Source of the DNA: Bordetella sp. LUAb4
GTDB lineage: Bacteria; Pseudomonadota; Gammaproteobacteria; Burkholderiales; Burkholderiaceae_B
Reading direction: 5' to 3'
DNA length: 64,000 nt
Assembly: GCF_021325795.1 (NCBI RefSeq)
Contig: NZ_JAHPZX010000003.1
Coordinates: 124,001 to 188,000 of the forward strand
Made by a program: the position numbers and the translations under genes. The notes beneath the pieces were generated by a model that searched no databases, was not told the origin of the DNA, and saw only the letters and a program-made list of their open reading frames with translations. Of the stretch, positions 54,401 through 63,482 are shown one piece after another. Numbering within the stretch: the first letter of the stretch is position 1; every line of letters starts with the position of its first letter.

Positions 54401-55204
54401 TCACTGGCGCATGACCGCGACTTCGATCTTGCTTTCGCCCAGGCGCGCGCGCGCCCGATTCATATCGTCCAGCCGGTTGAACGGGCCGACCCGCACGCGG
54501 TTCAGCGGCTTGCCATTGACCTCGGCGCGCTGCACGGTCACGGGCAGGCCCAACAGGATGATGCGTGCCTTCATGGCCTCCGCCTCGTCCGAATTGCGAT
54601 AAGCGCCCGCCTGCAGGAAGTAGGTGTCCTTGCCGTCCTTCGCGTCCTTGCCGTTCGCCGTGGGCGCATTGCTGGCCACGGCCGTCGGCGGCTTGGCCGC
54701 GGGCTTTTCCGCTGCCGCCTTTTCAGTCGACCTTTCAGCGGACTTCTCGCGCGGCTTCTCCGGGGATTTCTCCGTCGACCGTTCCGACCCGCCGCGTGCC
54801 GCCAGCGCATCGTTGGACGGCAGGGTAGCGATCAAGGCCCCCAGGTCGTCCGGCTTCTGCGACGGCGCGGCCTGCGGATTGGCCTGCGCGCCCGGCACCG
54901 GTGCCGGCGTAGTGGCCGTGGGCCCGCTGGGCGCCATGCCCGCGGCGCCGTCACGGCCATACAGGCCCGCATTGGGATCGGGGGCGGTGCGCACGTCCGG
55001 CAGCGATTTCTGGTCGGCTTCGCGGGTGGCGCGATCGACGAAAGGCACCGGCGCGCGGGTGACGTAGAAAGCCACCCCGGCAGCCACCACCAGGCCGATC
55101 AACAGCCCGGCGAGGACGCCGTAGAGGGTGCTGCCGCGTTCGGATTTGCGTTTGGCGGTGGATCTGGCGGCGGGCTTGCCAGCAGGTTTGCGTTTGGTGG
55201 CCAT
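54401..55204 (-). CDS. SPOR-domain membrane protein (FtsN/DedD-like)
   Basis: A 267-residue type II membrane protein. A basic cytoplasmic head (MATKRKPAGKPAARSTAKRK) is followed by one TM (LYGVLAGLLIGLVVAAGVAF). A long Pro/Ala/Glu/Lys linker carries repeated EKSPEKPREKSAERSTEK-type units. The C-terminal SPOR domain (TYFLQAGAYRNSDEAEAMKA to the end) binds denuded septal peptidoglycan. Topology and position beside argS match FtsN/DedD-type division proteins of beta-proteobacteria. It begins 6 bp after argS, so they are co-transcribed. Confidence 0.9.
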   Translation of the reverse strand: MATKRKPAGKPAARSTAKRKSERGSTLYGVLAGLLIGLVVAAGVAFYVTRAPVPFVDRATREADQKSLPDVRTAPDPNAGLYGRDGAAGMAPSGPTATTPAPVPGAQANPQAAPSQKPDDLGALIATLPSNDALAARGGSERSTEKSPEKPREKSAERSTEKAAAEKPAAKPPTAVASNAPTANGKDAKDGKDTYFLQAGAYRNSDEAEAMKARIILLGLPVTVQRAEVNGKPLNRVRVGPFNRLDDMNRARARLGESKIEVAVMRQ

Positions 55205-55210
55205 CTGCTT

Positions 55211-56896
55211 TTACATACGCTCGGGTGCCGACACACCCAGCAGGGCCAGGCCATTGGCCAGCACCTGGCGCGTGGTCGCGGCCAGGCGCAGGCGGGCCCG
55301 CTTCAGGTCCGCATCATCGACCAGCACGCGTTCGGCGTTGTACCAGGCGTGGAAATCGGCGGCGCAATCACGCAACCAGAAAGCGATGTGATGCGGTGCC
55401 AGTTCCTGCGCGGCCAGCTTGACCACCTGGGGCAGCTCGGACAGGCGCTGCATCAGCGCGAATTCCGACGGCGCGGTCAGGCGCGCCGCATCGGCCGCGC
55501 CGATCGCTTCGGCGCTTTCGCCAGACTGCGCCACCATCGAGCAGATACGGGCGTGTGCGTACTGGATGTAGTAGACCGGGTTTTCGTCGCTCTGCGACCG
55601 CGCCAGGTCGACGTCGAACACGAATTCGGTATCCGCGCGGCGCTGGATCAGGAAATAGCGTACGGCGTCACGGCCGACCCAGTCGATCAGGTCGCGCATG
55701 GTGACGTAGCTGCCGGCACGCTTGGAGATCTTGACCTCTTCGCCACCGCGCATCACCTTGACCATCTTGTGCAACACATAGGACGGATAGTCCTTGGGAA
55801 TGCCGATCTCCAGGGCCTGCAAGCCGGCGCGCACGCGCGCCACCGTGCCGTGGTGATCGCTGCCCTGGATGTTGACGGCGCGGTGGTAGCCGCGTTCCCA
55901 CTTGGTCACGTGATACGCCACGTCCGGCACGAAATAGGTGTAGCCGCCTTCGCTCTTGCGCATGACGCGGTCTTTGTCGTCGCCGGTGCCCAATTCGGTG
56001 GTGCGCAGCCACAGCGCGCCGTCCAGTTCATAGGTATGGCCGGCGGCGACCAGCTTGTCCACGGTCTGCTCGACGCGGCCGGACGTGTACAGCGAGCTTT
56101 CCAGGAAGTAGTTGTCGAACTTCAGGTCGAAGGCCTGCAGATCCAGGTCCTGCTCGCGGCGCAGATACGCCACCGCATAGCGGCGGATGTCGTCCAGATC
56201 GTCCAGCTGGCCCGAACCGACCGTCTCGGTACCGTCGCCGGCGCGGACTGCCTTGCCGTCGACGTAGTCGCGCGCGATGTCGGCGATGTAATCGCCCTTG
56301 TAGCCGTCGGCCGGATAGCTGCTGTCTTCCGGACCGACGCCGCGTGCACGCGCTTGTACGCTGATGGCCAGATTCTGGATCTGGTTGCCGGCGTCGTTGT
56401 AATAGAACTCGCGCAGCACCTCGTGACCGCTGGCGTCGTACAGGCGGCAGATGGCATCGCCCAACGCGGCCTGGCGCGCATGGCCTACGTGCAGCGGGCC
56501 GGTGGGGTTGGCCGACACGAACTCGACCAGGACTTTTTCGCCGTTGCGCGGCGCGCGCCCGTAATCGGTGCCCTGGGCCGCGACGGCGGCCAGGACAGCC
56601 TGGCGGGCGGCGGCGGTGTAGCGCAGATTGATGAAACCGGGGCCCGCCACTTCCGCGCTGTCGATCAGTTCGCGCGCGGCCGGATCGGCCAGCAGGGCGT
56701 CGACGATGGACTGGGCCAATTCACGCGGATTACGTCGCGCCGGCTTGGCCACCTGCATGGCGACGTTGGTCGCCACATCCCCATGCGCGGCGACCTTGGG
56801 ACGTTCCAGCAGGATATTGGGCTGTACGTCGGGCAGCAGGCCTGCGACGGCGGATTGAATCAGGGAGACAAGCTGTTGTTGTTGCTCGGGGAGCAT
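55211..56896 (-). CDS. argS: arginyl-tRNA synthetase
   Basis: A 561-residue class I synthetase. The N-terminal additional domain ([20 protein letters not shown] onward) is followed by [20 protein letters not shown] with the HIGH motif. The ATP-site KMSK equivalent is [11 protein letters not shown] and the DALR anticodon domain fills the C-terminus ([12 protein letters not shown] onward). ATG 56896 gives the standard start; the open frame further upstream has no family match. Essential gene, first of the argS / SPOR series. Confidence 0.97.
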   Translation of the reverse strand: MLPEQQQQLVSLIQSAVAGLLPDVQPNILLERPKVAAHGDVATNVAMQVAKPARRNPRELAQSIVDALLADPAARELIDSAEVAGPGFINLRYTAAARQAVLAAVAAQGTDYGRAPRNGEKVLVEFVSANPTGPLHVGHARQAALGDAICRLYDASGHEVLREFYYNDAGNQIQNLAISVQARARGVGPEDSSYPADGYKGDYIADIARDYVDGKAVRAGDGTETVGSGQLDDLDDIRRYAVAYLRREQDLDLQAFDLKFDNYFLESSLYTSGRVEQTVDKLVAAGHTYELDGALWLRTTELGTGDDKDRVMRKSEGGYTYFVPDVAYHVTKWERGYHRAVNIQGSDHHGTVARVRAGLQALEIGIPKDYPSYVLHKMVKVMRGGEEVKISKRAGSYVTMRDLIDWVGRDAVRYFLIQRRADTEFVFDVDLARSQSDENPVYYIQYAHARICSMVAQSGESAEAIGAADAARLTAPSEFALMQRLSELPQVVKLAAQELAPHHIAFWLRDCAADFHAWYNAERVLVDDADLKRARLRLAATTRQVLANGLALLGVSAPERM

Positions 56897-57203
56897 GGAG
56901 ACTCGGAAAGAATGAAAAATATCAAAAGGAAGGCGGCAGATACGGATCCGGGCCGAGGCGGCCTTCGAGCCCGCAGGCGGTTGAACCGCTGTCAACGGGC
57001 GGGGCGCGCGGCCCTTGGGGACATATCGCCATCGGCTGGATCAGGACGTACCTGGGCCCCTTTCCTGGGTACCCGCGATGATAACAGGGCTGACCGGGTC
57101 GGTTCGCCGTCCGCCGCCTCTTGCAATGCGGGTTGGCAGGTGCCCCGGCTTGGGGTAGTGTTGACCAACGTCGCCGCGCACGCGGCCCTTTTTTGGATAT
57201 GCC
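56897..57203. other. 307-bp divergent promoter region between argS and the DUF1840 gene
   Basis: No gene, RNA or strong repeat was seen. It must contain both promoters. The part next to argS is A-rich; the middle is G+C rich. Confidence 0.5.
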
Positions 57204-57548
57204 ATGCTGATCACGTTTCGCTCGAAAGCCGGTTCGGAAGTCTTGATGTTGTCCGAGCATGCGGGTCCTCTGCTGCGCGCCGCCGGCAAATCCTTGCCGG
57301 ATCCCTTCCCCGAACGCGGCGTGTTCACGCCCGAACAGCTGCAGGCCGCGATCGACGGCATCGAGAAGGCCATCGTCCAGGCCCCCGCGGTCAAGGAAGA
57401 GGAGGAAGAGGATGGCGACAAGCCGCCGGTCCACCCCGTGTCCCGCCCCGTGGGTTTGCAGCAACGCGCCTATCCCTTGCTGGACTTGATGAAGAAATCC
57501 CTGGCCAAGGGCGCCACGCTTTCCTGGGAAGCCGCGTCGCCCTGGTGA
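57204..57548 (+). CDS. DUF1840-family protein
   Basis: A 114-residue cytosolic protein. It begins MLITFRSKAGSEVLMLSEHA and ends QRAYPLLDLMKKSLAKGATL, the two conserved blocks of DUF1840. A Glu-rich linker (KEEEEEDGDK) separates them. The family is common in beta-proteobacteria and its role is unknown. Confidence 0.88.
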   Translation: MLITFRSKAGSEVLMLSEHAGPLLRAAGKSLPDPFPERGVFTPEQLQAAIDGIEKAIVQAPAVKEEEEEDGDKPPVHPVSRPVGLQQRAYPLLDLMKKSLAKGATLSWEAASPW

Positions 57549-57665
57549 TAGTGGCTCTGCCCGCCGGCCGGGGTGGGCGCCCCGACGGCCTGGCACATCG
57601 TCGCCACTGTACCGCTCACCGCTGCACGGCTAGAACGCATAACAACTTGAATCGGGGAGTCCCAC

Positions 57666-57983
57666 ATGCGCTGCGATCTGACGCTGATTTTCACGCCACG
57701 CCAGACCTTGGACCTGAGCGTCCAGGTCGAGCCCACCCCGGCGCTGGCCACCCAGGCGCGGGAGTGGTTCGAACAGACCTGGACAGCCTTGGGCTGCGAA
57801 CCCCTGCGGCCGAGCGGCAAGGTTCTGTTGCTGGACAAGATCATGGGCGTGGCGGATGCGCTCGGCTATGCCGTGCTGTCCAGCGATCAGTCGCGTGCCG
57901 ACGAATACGCGCGCCAGACCGCGCTGGCGCTGGGCAAGCCGCGCATCACGGTGGACCTGCCGGGCTTGTCGGTCGGCTACTGA
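57666..57983 (+). CDS. small conserved-looking hypothetical protein
   Basis: A 105-residue protein with a good GGGGAG ribosome site. It has a beta-rich start (MRCDLTLIFTPRQTLDLSVQ) and alternating helices, no signal peptide and no recognised domain. It follows the DUF1840 gene by 117 bp and is convergent with the amidase gene. The codon bias is that of the surrounding genes, which supports a real gene. Confidence 0.65.
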   Translation: MRCDLTLIFTPRQTLDLSVQVEPTPALATQAREWFEQTWTALGCEPLRPSGKVLLLDKIMGVADALGYAVLSSDQSRADEYARQTALALGKPRITVDLPGLSVGY

Positions 57984-58051
57984 GCGTCGTCGCTACTGGC
58001 GCCATGACCGGTATGCGCTCGGACCCCGATCCAAGCCTGACCAAAGTCCGA

Positions 58052-59335
58052 TCAGCGCGTCAACCGTTCGTGGATCCAGGCGCCGATACTGAGCGTCTTG
58101 TGATCGTCCCCGCGCCGGCCGATCGCCTGCAAGCCGACGGGCAAGCCGTGCGGACCTTGCGCGAACGGCAGGTGCACGCAGGGCACGCCGAACAGGGTCC
58201 AGACGCGGCCGAACAAAGGGTCGCCGGTGCCGAGGTCGGCAAGGGGCGCTTCGCCGGCTACGCTGGGCGTCAATAAAACATCAAATTCTTCGAACCAACC
58301 ATCCGCGCGCTCATAGCGTTCGCCCGCGAGCGTCAGCTTGGACCGATAGTCCTCGTCCGAAATGCCGGCGCCCGCATCCAGCAAGTCCAGCAGGCGCGGA
58401 CTCATCTGCCCTTCATATTCCTTGCGTTCACGGGCCAGCGCATGGCAGGCCTCGTAGGCCATGACGTCGGACTGCAGTTGCACCAGCGAGCAGTAATCCG
58501 AAGGCAGCTCCACATCGCGCACGATGGCGCCGGCGCGCGCCAGCACGTCGGCGGCCTGGGCATAGGCTTCCTTGGTTTCCGGCATGACGTGGCGCCACTG
58601 CAGGGTGCGGTACATGCCGATGCGCGGCTTGCCGCTGTAGTCCAGCTTTTGCAGTTCCGGATTGCGCATCAGCACCGACGCCACCAAGCCAATGTCCGGC
58701 ACCGTGCGGGCAAAGCAGCCCACCGTATCCAATGACGTGGCCACCGGCTTGATGCCGTCGCGCGGTATCACGCCGAACGTGGGCTTGAAACCCACCACAC
58801 CGCAATAGGACGCAGGCCGCACGATGGACGCCGCGGTCTGCGTGCCCAGGGCGAAAGGCACCATGAAGTCGGCCACCGCCGCGGCCGAGCCGCTCGACGA
58901 GCCGCCGGGCGTATACGCGGGGTCAATGGGATTACGGGTGACCGGGGTCTTGTAGGTGGCGAATTCCGTGGTCACCGTCTTGCCGGCCACCAGGGCGCCG
59001 GCTTCCCGGCACAGGGCCACGACAGCGGCGTCCGCCTCGGGCTGGTGGTCCTTGTAGATCGACGAGCCATACGTGGTCGGCAGGTCGCTGGTATCCATCA
59101 GGTCTTTGACGCCGAAAGGCAGGCCGTGCAGCGGACCCCGTATCGCGCCTTTGTCGAGTGCCTCGGCTTGGGCCAGGGCAGCGTCCTTATCCAATGCCGC
59201 CCAAGCGTGGACCGTGTCTTCGCGCTGCTCGATGCGCGCGAAACATGCCCGCAGCAACTGCGCGGCGGTCAGCTCACGACGTTGCAGCAGTCTTGCGGCC
59301 TCCAGCGCGCTCAATTGATTAAGAACGATAGCCAT
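58052..59335 (-). CDS. amidase-signature hydrolase
   Basis: A 427-residue amidase of the AS family. The Lys of the Ser-cisSer-Lys triad is in LPFGVKDLMDTSDLPTTYGS (Lys about 80). The cis-Ser loop is YTPGGSSSGSAAAVADF. The nucleophile Ser is in LGTQTAASIVRPASYCGVVG, where the usual DTGGS reads QTAAS. This variant occurs in AtzF/biuret-hydrolase-like relatives. ATG 59335 has GGGGAAGG upstream. It is divergent from the LacI regulator and its ABC importer, so an amide-bearing nitrogen source is a plausible shared substrate. Confidence 0.9.
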   Translation of the reverse strand: MAIVLNQLSALEAARLLQRRELTAAQLLRACFARIEQREDTVHAWAALDKDAALAQAEALDKGAIRGPLHGLPFGVKDLMDTSDLPTTYGSSIYKDHQPEADAAVVALCREAGALVAGKTVTTEFATYKTPVTRNPIDPAYTPGGSSSGSAAAVADFMVPFALGTQTAASIVRPASYCGVVGFKPTFGVIPRDGIKPVATSLDTVGCFARTVPDIGLVASVLMRNPELQKLDYSGKPRIGMYRTLQWRHVMPETKEAYAQAADVLARAGAIVRDVELPSDYCSLVQLQSDVMAYEACHALARERKEYEGQMSPRLLDLLDAGAGISDEDYRSKLTLAGERYERADGWFEEFDVLLTPSVAGEAPLADLGTGDPLFGRVWTLFGVPCVHLPFAQGPHGLPVGLQAIGRRGDDHKTLSIGAWIHERLTR

Positions 59336-59578
59336 ACAAAAACCTTCCCCAAAAACAAATCCGCCGGCCGGTCCGGCCAAGGCGGTCGGGCACTCAACTG
59401 CCACTGGTTTTTTTCTTCGCAGCAACCATTGTGCCAGTCCTGGCCACTCACCGAATCCGTGTATCCCCCAAGGGCCGCTGTTGCAGTGCACACGAATTCG
59501 CCTTGATGGAACCTCGCGCAGCGTACCTCACCCCCTTGCAATGCCAGTGTCATATGCCGCCCCTAAAGTGCGGTCATG

Positions 59579-59594
59579 TTGAAAACGTTTTCAA
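59579..59594. promoter_or_regulatory. LacI-type operator palindrome
   Basis: TTGAAAACGTTTTCAA, a perfect 16-bp palindrome with the central CG typical of LacI/GalR operators. It lies 19 bp before the regulator start and 243 bp from the divergent amidase start, so it probably gives autoregulation and may control both transcription units. Confidence 0.85.
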
Positions 59595-59613
59595 CAAAAG
59601 CTTCCAGACACGG

Positions 59614-60654
59614 GTGTCCGGCGTGCCGCAGAAAACCTTGCAACGACTTTCGATCATCGATATTGCCCGCGACGCCGGTGTTTCTCCCGCCACCGTGTCC
59701 CGCGCGTTCAACCGTCCCGATCTGCTGAAAGCGGACACCTTGCAGCGCATCAAAGCCGTCTCCAGCGAACACGGTTTCCGTCCCAACCGAGTCGGCAGCA
59801 GCCTGCGGTCGGGCAGCACGCGAACCCTGGGCCTGGTGCTGCCGACGCTGCGCAACCCGGTCTTCGGCGAGTGTTTCGAAGGCGCCGAGCAGTACGCCCA
59901 TGCGCATGGCTACAGTGTCATGGTGGCGTCGACCGGCTACGCGCCCGCCACCGAAGCCGACGCGGTGCAAAGCCTGATCGACCATCAGGTCGACGGACTC
60001 ATCCTGACGGTGGGCAACCCCGCGCGCAGCGCCACCCTGCGCCTGTTGGCCGGCCAGGACCTGCCTTATGTGCTGGCTTATAACGAATCGCCTACTCATC
60101 CCTTCGTCTCGGTGGATAACGCCGCCGCCGCCAGCGACATGGTGAGCCTGCTGGCCGCGCGCGGGCATCGCCGCATTGCCATCATCAGCGGTCCCTTGAC
60201 CGCGTCGGATCGCGCGCGGCGCCGGCTGGCGGGTGCGCGGGCGCAGGCGCGCAAGCTGGGGCTGGAAGAGGTGCTGCATTTGCCCATGGCTTCGCATACC
60301 GCGGCCGACAGCGAAAAACTGCGCGAACTATTGCGCTTGCCGTCCAAGTCGCGGGCGCCCACCGCGCTGTTCTGTTCCAACGACCTGCTGGCCGCCTCGG
60401 TGATTTCCTGCCTGCGGGGATTGGGCTTGTCGGTACCCGCCGACATCTCGGTGTGCGGCTTCGACGGCATGACCTTCGCCGGCCTGATGGTGCCGCCGCT
60501 GACCACGATCGAACAACCCAGCCATGACATCGGCGCGCGTGCCTGCGCCAGTCTGCTGGCCTGCTTGCAGGGCGAGACGCCGCCGTCAGTGCGGCTGGCG
60601 CATCGCCTGATTTCCGGCGGCACCATTGCCGCCGCCACTTCCGCTGCTTCCTGA
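59614..60654 (+). CDS. LacI/GalR-family transcription regulator
   Basis: A 346-residue LacI-type regulator. The HTH is SIIDIARDAGVSPATVSRAF with hinge GSSLRSGSTRTLGLVLPTL. The periplasmic-binding-protein-like core has VDGLILTVGNPARS, HRRIAIISGPLTASDRARRR and DISVCGFDGMTFAGLMVPPL. The frame is open upstream, but the operator would then lie inside the coding region. GTG 59614 (or 59623) is therefore preferred even though no strong ribosome site is visible. It ends 14 bp before the ABC receptor gene, so regulator and importer probably share a transcript. Confidence 0.9.
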   Translation: MSGVPQKTLQRLSIIDIARDAGVSPATVSRAFNRPDLLKADTLQRIKAVSSEHGFRPNRVGSSLRSGSTRTLGLVLPTLRNPVFGECFEGAEQYAHAHGYSVMVASTGYAPATEADAVQSLIDHQVDGLILTVGNPARSATLRLLAGQDLPYVLAYNESPTHPFVSVDNAAAASDMVSLLAARGHRRIAIISGPLTASDRARRRLAGARAQARKLGLEEVLHLPMASHTAADSEKLRELLRLPSKSRAPTALFCSNDLLAASVISCLRGLGLSVPADISVCGFDGMTFAGLMVPPLTTIEQPSHDIGARACASLLACLQGETPPSVRLAHRLISGGTIAAATSAAS

Positions 60655-60668
60655 AGAGGAAACCTCTC

Positions 60669-61682
60669 ATGTTCCGCTCTCTCACTCTCGTGCTGCGTGG
60701 CGCCGTCCTGGCGCTGGGCCTGGCCGGCGGCGCCGCGCAGGCCCAGCAGACCGCCGTTTGCTACAACTGTCCGCCCGAATGGGCCGACTGGGCCACCGAA
60801 CTCAAGGCCATCAAGGACAAGACCGGCATCCATGTGCCGGGCGACAACAAGAATTCGGGCCAGGCCCTGGCCTCGATGGCCGCCGAGCGCGCCAAGCCGG
60901 TGGCCGACGTCGTCTACTACGGCGTGACCTTCGGCATCCAGGCCGACAAGGACACCCTGATCCAGGCCTACAAGCCGGCGCACTGGGACGACATTCCCGC
61001 CGGCATGAAGGACCCCAACGGCAAGTGGTTCGCCATCCATTCGGGCACGCTGGGCCTGATGGTCAACGTCGACGCCTTGCACGGCAAGCCGGTGCCCAAG
61101 TCCTGGCAGGATCTGCTCAAGCCCGAGTACCGCGGCATGGTCGGTTACCTGGATCCCGCGTCGGCCTTCGTCGGCTATGTGGGCGCCGTGGCCATCAATC
61201 AGGCCTTGGGTGGCACGCTGGACAATTTCGGCCCGGGCCTGGACTGGTTCAAGAAGATGCGCGCCAACGAGCCCATCGTACCCAAGCAGACCGCCTATGC
61301 GCGCGTGCTGTCGGGTGAAATCCCGATCCTCATCGACTACGACTTCAACGCCTACCGCGCCAAGTACAAGGACGGCGCCAACGTCGAATTCGTCATTCCG
61401 GCCGAAGGCACCATCGCCGTGCCCTACGTGATGAGCCTGGTGGCCAATGCGCCGCATGAAGCCAACGGCAAGAAGGTGCTGGACTTCACCTTGTCCGACG
61501 AAGGCCAGGCCATCTGGGCCAATGCTTTCCTGCGGCCGATCCGCGCCAATGCCGTGTCGCCCGAAGCGCAGAAGAAATTCCTGCCGGCCGCGGATTACGC
61601 CCGCGCCACCGCGGTCGACTACGGCAAGATGGCCGAAGTGCAGCGCGCGTTCTCCGAGCAGTACGGCAAGGAAGTGAACTGA
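60669..61682 (+). CDS. periplasmic receptor of an ABC importer (family 1 / iron- or phosphonate-type)
   Basis: A 337-residue solute-binding protein with a Sec signal peptide (LRGAVLALGLAGGAAQAQ, cut near AQA). Motifs are VADVVYYGVTFGIQADKDTL, HSGTLGLMVNVDALHGK, PKSWQDLLKPEYRGMVGYLD and AEGTIAVPYVMSLV. They place it with the receptors that pair with two-permease Fbp/PhnSTUV/PotABC-like importers. It has a Cys pair (VCYNCPPEW) at the mature N-terminus. AGAGGAAA ribosome site. The ligand is unknown; iron, aminoethylphosphonate and polyamine-type ligands all fit the family. Confidence 0.88.
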   Translation: MFRSLTLVLRGAVLALGLAGGAAQAQQTAVCYNCPPEWADWATELKAIKDKTGIHVPGDNKNSGQALASMAAERAKPVADVVYYGVTFGIQADKDTLIQAYKPAHWDDIPAGMKDPNGKWFAIHSGTLGLMVNVDALHGKPVPKSWQDLLKPEYRGMVGYLDPASAFVGYVGAVAINQALGGTLDNFGPGLDWFKKMRANEPIVPKQTAYARVLSGEIPILIDYDFNAYRAKYKDGANVEFVIPAEGTIAVPYVMSLVANAPHEANGKKVLDFTLSDEGQAIWANAFLRPIRANAVSPEAQKKFLPAADYARATAVDYGKMAEVQRAFSEQYGKEVN

Positions 61683-61683
61683 C

Positions 61684-62499
61684 ATGAGCCGTCGCGGCTG
61701 GATCGGATTCGCGGCGCCGGCCGCGGCGCTCTTCGTGGCTTTCTGGTTGTTGCCGATGGTCCGGCTGGCGCTGATGGGCCTGGACGGCCGTGATGGCGTC
61801 TCTGCGTATTGGACCGTGCTGACCCATGCGCAGTACTGGCGCAGCATGTTGAACACGACACTGTTGTCGCTGGCGGCGACGTTGGCCACCTTGCTGATCG
61901 CCTTGCCGGTGGGCCGCTTCCTGGCGCGCCATCCGCGCTTCTTCGGGCGCGGCCTGCTGGTGGGCCTGTTGATGTTTCCCCTGGCCTTTCCTGGTGTGGT
62001 GGTCGGCTTCCTGGTCATCCTGGTGGCCGGGCGCCAGGGCTTGCTGGCCAGCGTGACGCGCGCCTTGACCGGATCGCCGCTGGTGTTCGCCTACGGCATG
62101 GCGGGATTGTTCCTCGGCTATCTGTACTTCTCCTTGCCGCGCACGATAGGCATGGTGACGGCGGCGGCGCAGCAGCTCGACCAGGGCCTGCTGGAAGCGG
62201 CCCGCACGCTCGGTGCCGGCGCCACGCGGCGCTTCATCGATGTCGAATTGCCGGCCCTGGCGCCGGCGCTGATGGCGGCGGGCGCGATGTGCTTCGCCAC
62301 CAGCATGGGCGCCTTCGGTACCGTCTTCACGCTGGGCACGCAGATCGACGTGCTGCCCACCACCATCTACAACGAGTTCACCAACTACGCCAACATTCCC
62401 GTGGCCGCCGCCTTGTCGGTGGTGCTGGGGCTGGTGACCTGGGTCGTGCTGTATGCCGCGCATACGCTGGGCGGCGCGCGCGCCGGCGCGGCGGCATGA
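61684..62499 (+). CDS. ABC importer permease 1
   Basis: A 271-residue inner-membrane permease with about 6 TM segments. The EAA loop is LLEAARTLGAGATRRFIDVE followed by LPALAPALMAAGAM. It begins directly after the receptor stop and overlaps the second permease by ATGA. Confidence 0.92.
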   Translation: MSRRGWIGFAAPAAALFVAFWLLPMVRLALMGLDGRDGVSAYWTVLTHAQYWRSMLNTTLLSLAATLATLLIALPVGRFLARHPRFFGRGLLVGLLMFPLAFPGVVVGFLVILVAGRQGLLASVTRALTGSPLVFAYGMAGLFLGYLYFSLPRTIGMVTAAAQQLDQGLLEAARTLGAGATRRFIDVELPALAPALMAAGAMCFATSMGAFGTVFTLGTQIDVLPTTIYNEFTNYANIPVAAALSVVLGLVTWVVLYAAHTLGGARAGAAA

Positions 62500-63482
62500 C
62501 GAGCCGATCTACTTCCATGCTCACCTCCAAGCCATCTTCTTCAACTGTGCCACGCACCGCAACCGCAACCGCAACCGCAACCGCAACCGCAACCGCAACC
62601 GCAACCGCAACCGCAACCGCAACCGCAACCGCAACCGCAACCGCAACCGCAACCGCGCAGCCCCTGGCCGGCAGGCTCGAATTCCGTTTGGGCCTGGCCG
62701 CCACGCTGGCGGTCGCCGCCTTCCTGATCGGCCCCGTGATCCTGTCGATCCTGGCGGGCCTGACCAAGAATTACTTCGTCGGCCTGTCCAGCGGACTGAC
62801 GCTGCGTTGGGTGGCGCAGGTCTGGGACCTGTATGCCATCACCATCTGGCGCTCGCTGGGAATCGCCGTGGCAACGCTGGCGGTCTGTCTTCTGGTCGGC
62901 GTGCCAGCCGCCTGGGCATTGACGCTCAAGCGCGGCCGCGTGGCGCGGGCGTTCGAAGAACTGCTGACCTTGCCAGTAGCCGTGCCCGGCCTGGCGACCG
63001 CGCTGGCGCTCATCGTGTCCTGGGGCACGGTGGGCAACCTGCGCAGCAGCGTGACGTTCATCGTCATCGGCCACGTGCTGTTCACCCTGCCCTTCATGGT
63101 GCGCGCGGCGGCGGCCAGCATGGCCATGGGCGGCCTGGCCGTGCTGGACGAAGCCGCCGCCACGCTGGGCGCTTCCCGCCTGCATCGTTTCCTGCACATT
63201 GTCGTGCCCAATGCCGCGCCGGGGATTCTTACCGGCGCCTTGACCGTACTGACGCTGTCGGTCGGCGAATTCAACCTGACCTGGCTGCTGCATACGCCCT
63301 TGACGCAGACCCTGCCCGTCGGCCTGGCCGACAGCTACGCGTCGATGCGGCTGGAAGTAGCCTCCGCCTACACCTTGGTTTTCCTCCTGATGCTGCTGCC
63401 ATTGCTGCTGGGCTTGCAGTGGTTGGCCGCGCGTGCGTCCGGCAGCACCCAAGGTACAGCCTCTTCGAGACAGTCTTCATGA
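62496..63482 (+). CDS. ABC importer permease 2 with an N-terminal Thr-Ala repeat
   Basis: A 328-residue permease. ATG 62496 overlaps the preceding stop. Residues 21-54 are (Thr-Ala)17, coded by the hexanucleotide array at 62556-62657, and form a cytoplasmic tail before TM1 (LGLAATLAVAAFLIGPVILS). The EAA loop is LDEAAATLGASRLHRFLHIV followed by PNAAPGILTGA. Removing the repeat gives a typical length of about 280 residues. Copy-number changes would lengthen or shorten the tail without a frameshift. Confidence 0.9.
   Translation: MTSRSTSMLTSKPSSSTVPRTATATATATATATATATATATATATATATATATAQPLAGRLEFRLGLAATLAVAAFLIGPVILSILAGLTKNYFVGLSSGLTLRWVAQVWDLYAITIWRSLGIAVATLAVCLLVGVPAAWALTLKRGRVARAFEELLTLPVAVPGLATALALIVSWGTVGNLRSSVTFIVIGHVLFTLPFMVRAAAASMAMGGLAVLDEAAATLGASRLHRFLHIVVPNAAPGILTGALTVLTLSVGEFNLTWLLHTPLTQTLPVGLADSYASMRLEVASAYTLVFLLMLLPLLLGLQWLAARASGSTQGTASSRQSS
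62556..62657 (+). repeat. 17 tandem ACCGCA hexanucleotides inside the permease gene
   Basis: Sixteen ACCGCA units and a final ACCGCG, in frame, coding alternating Thr and Ala. The near-perfect identity of the units points to recent slippage expansion. Confidence 0.97.

Noticed and set aside
55349-58276. 975-codon plus-strand frame crossing argS, the intergenic region and two small genes
   Set aside because: It runs antisense to argS and out of frame through the DUF1840 gene; no conserved motif.
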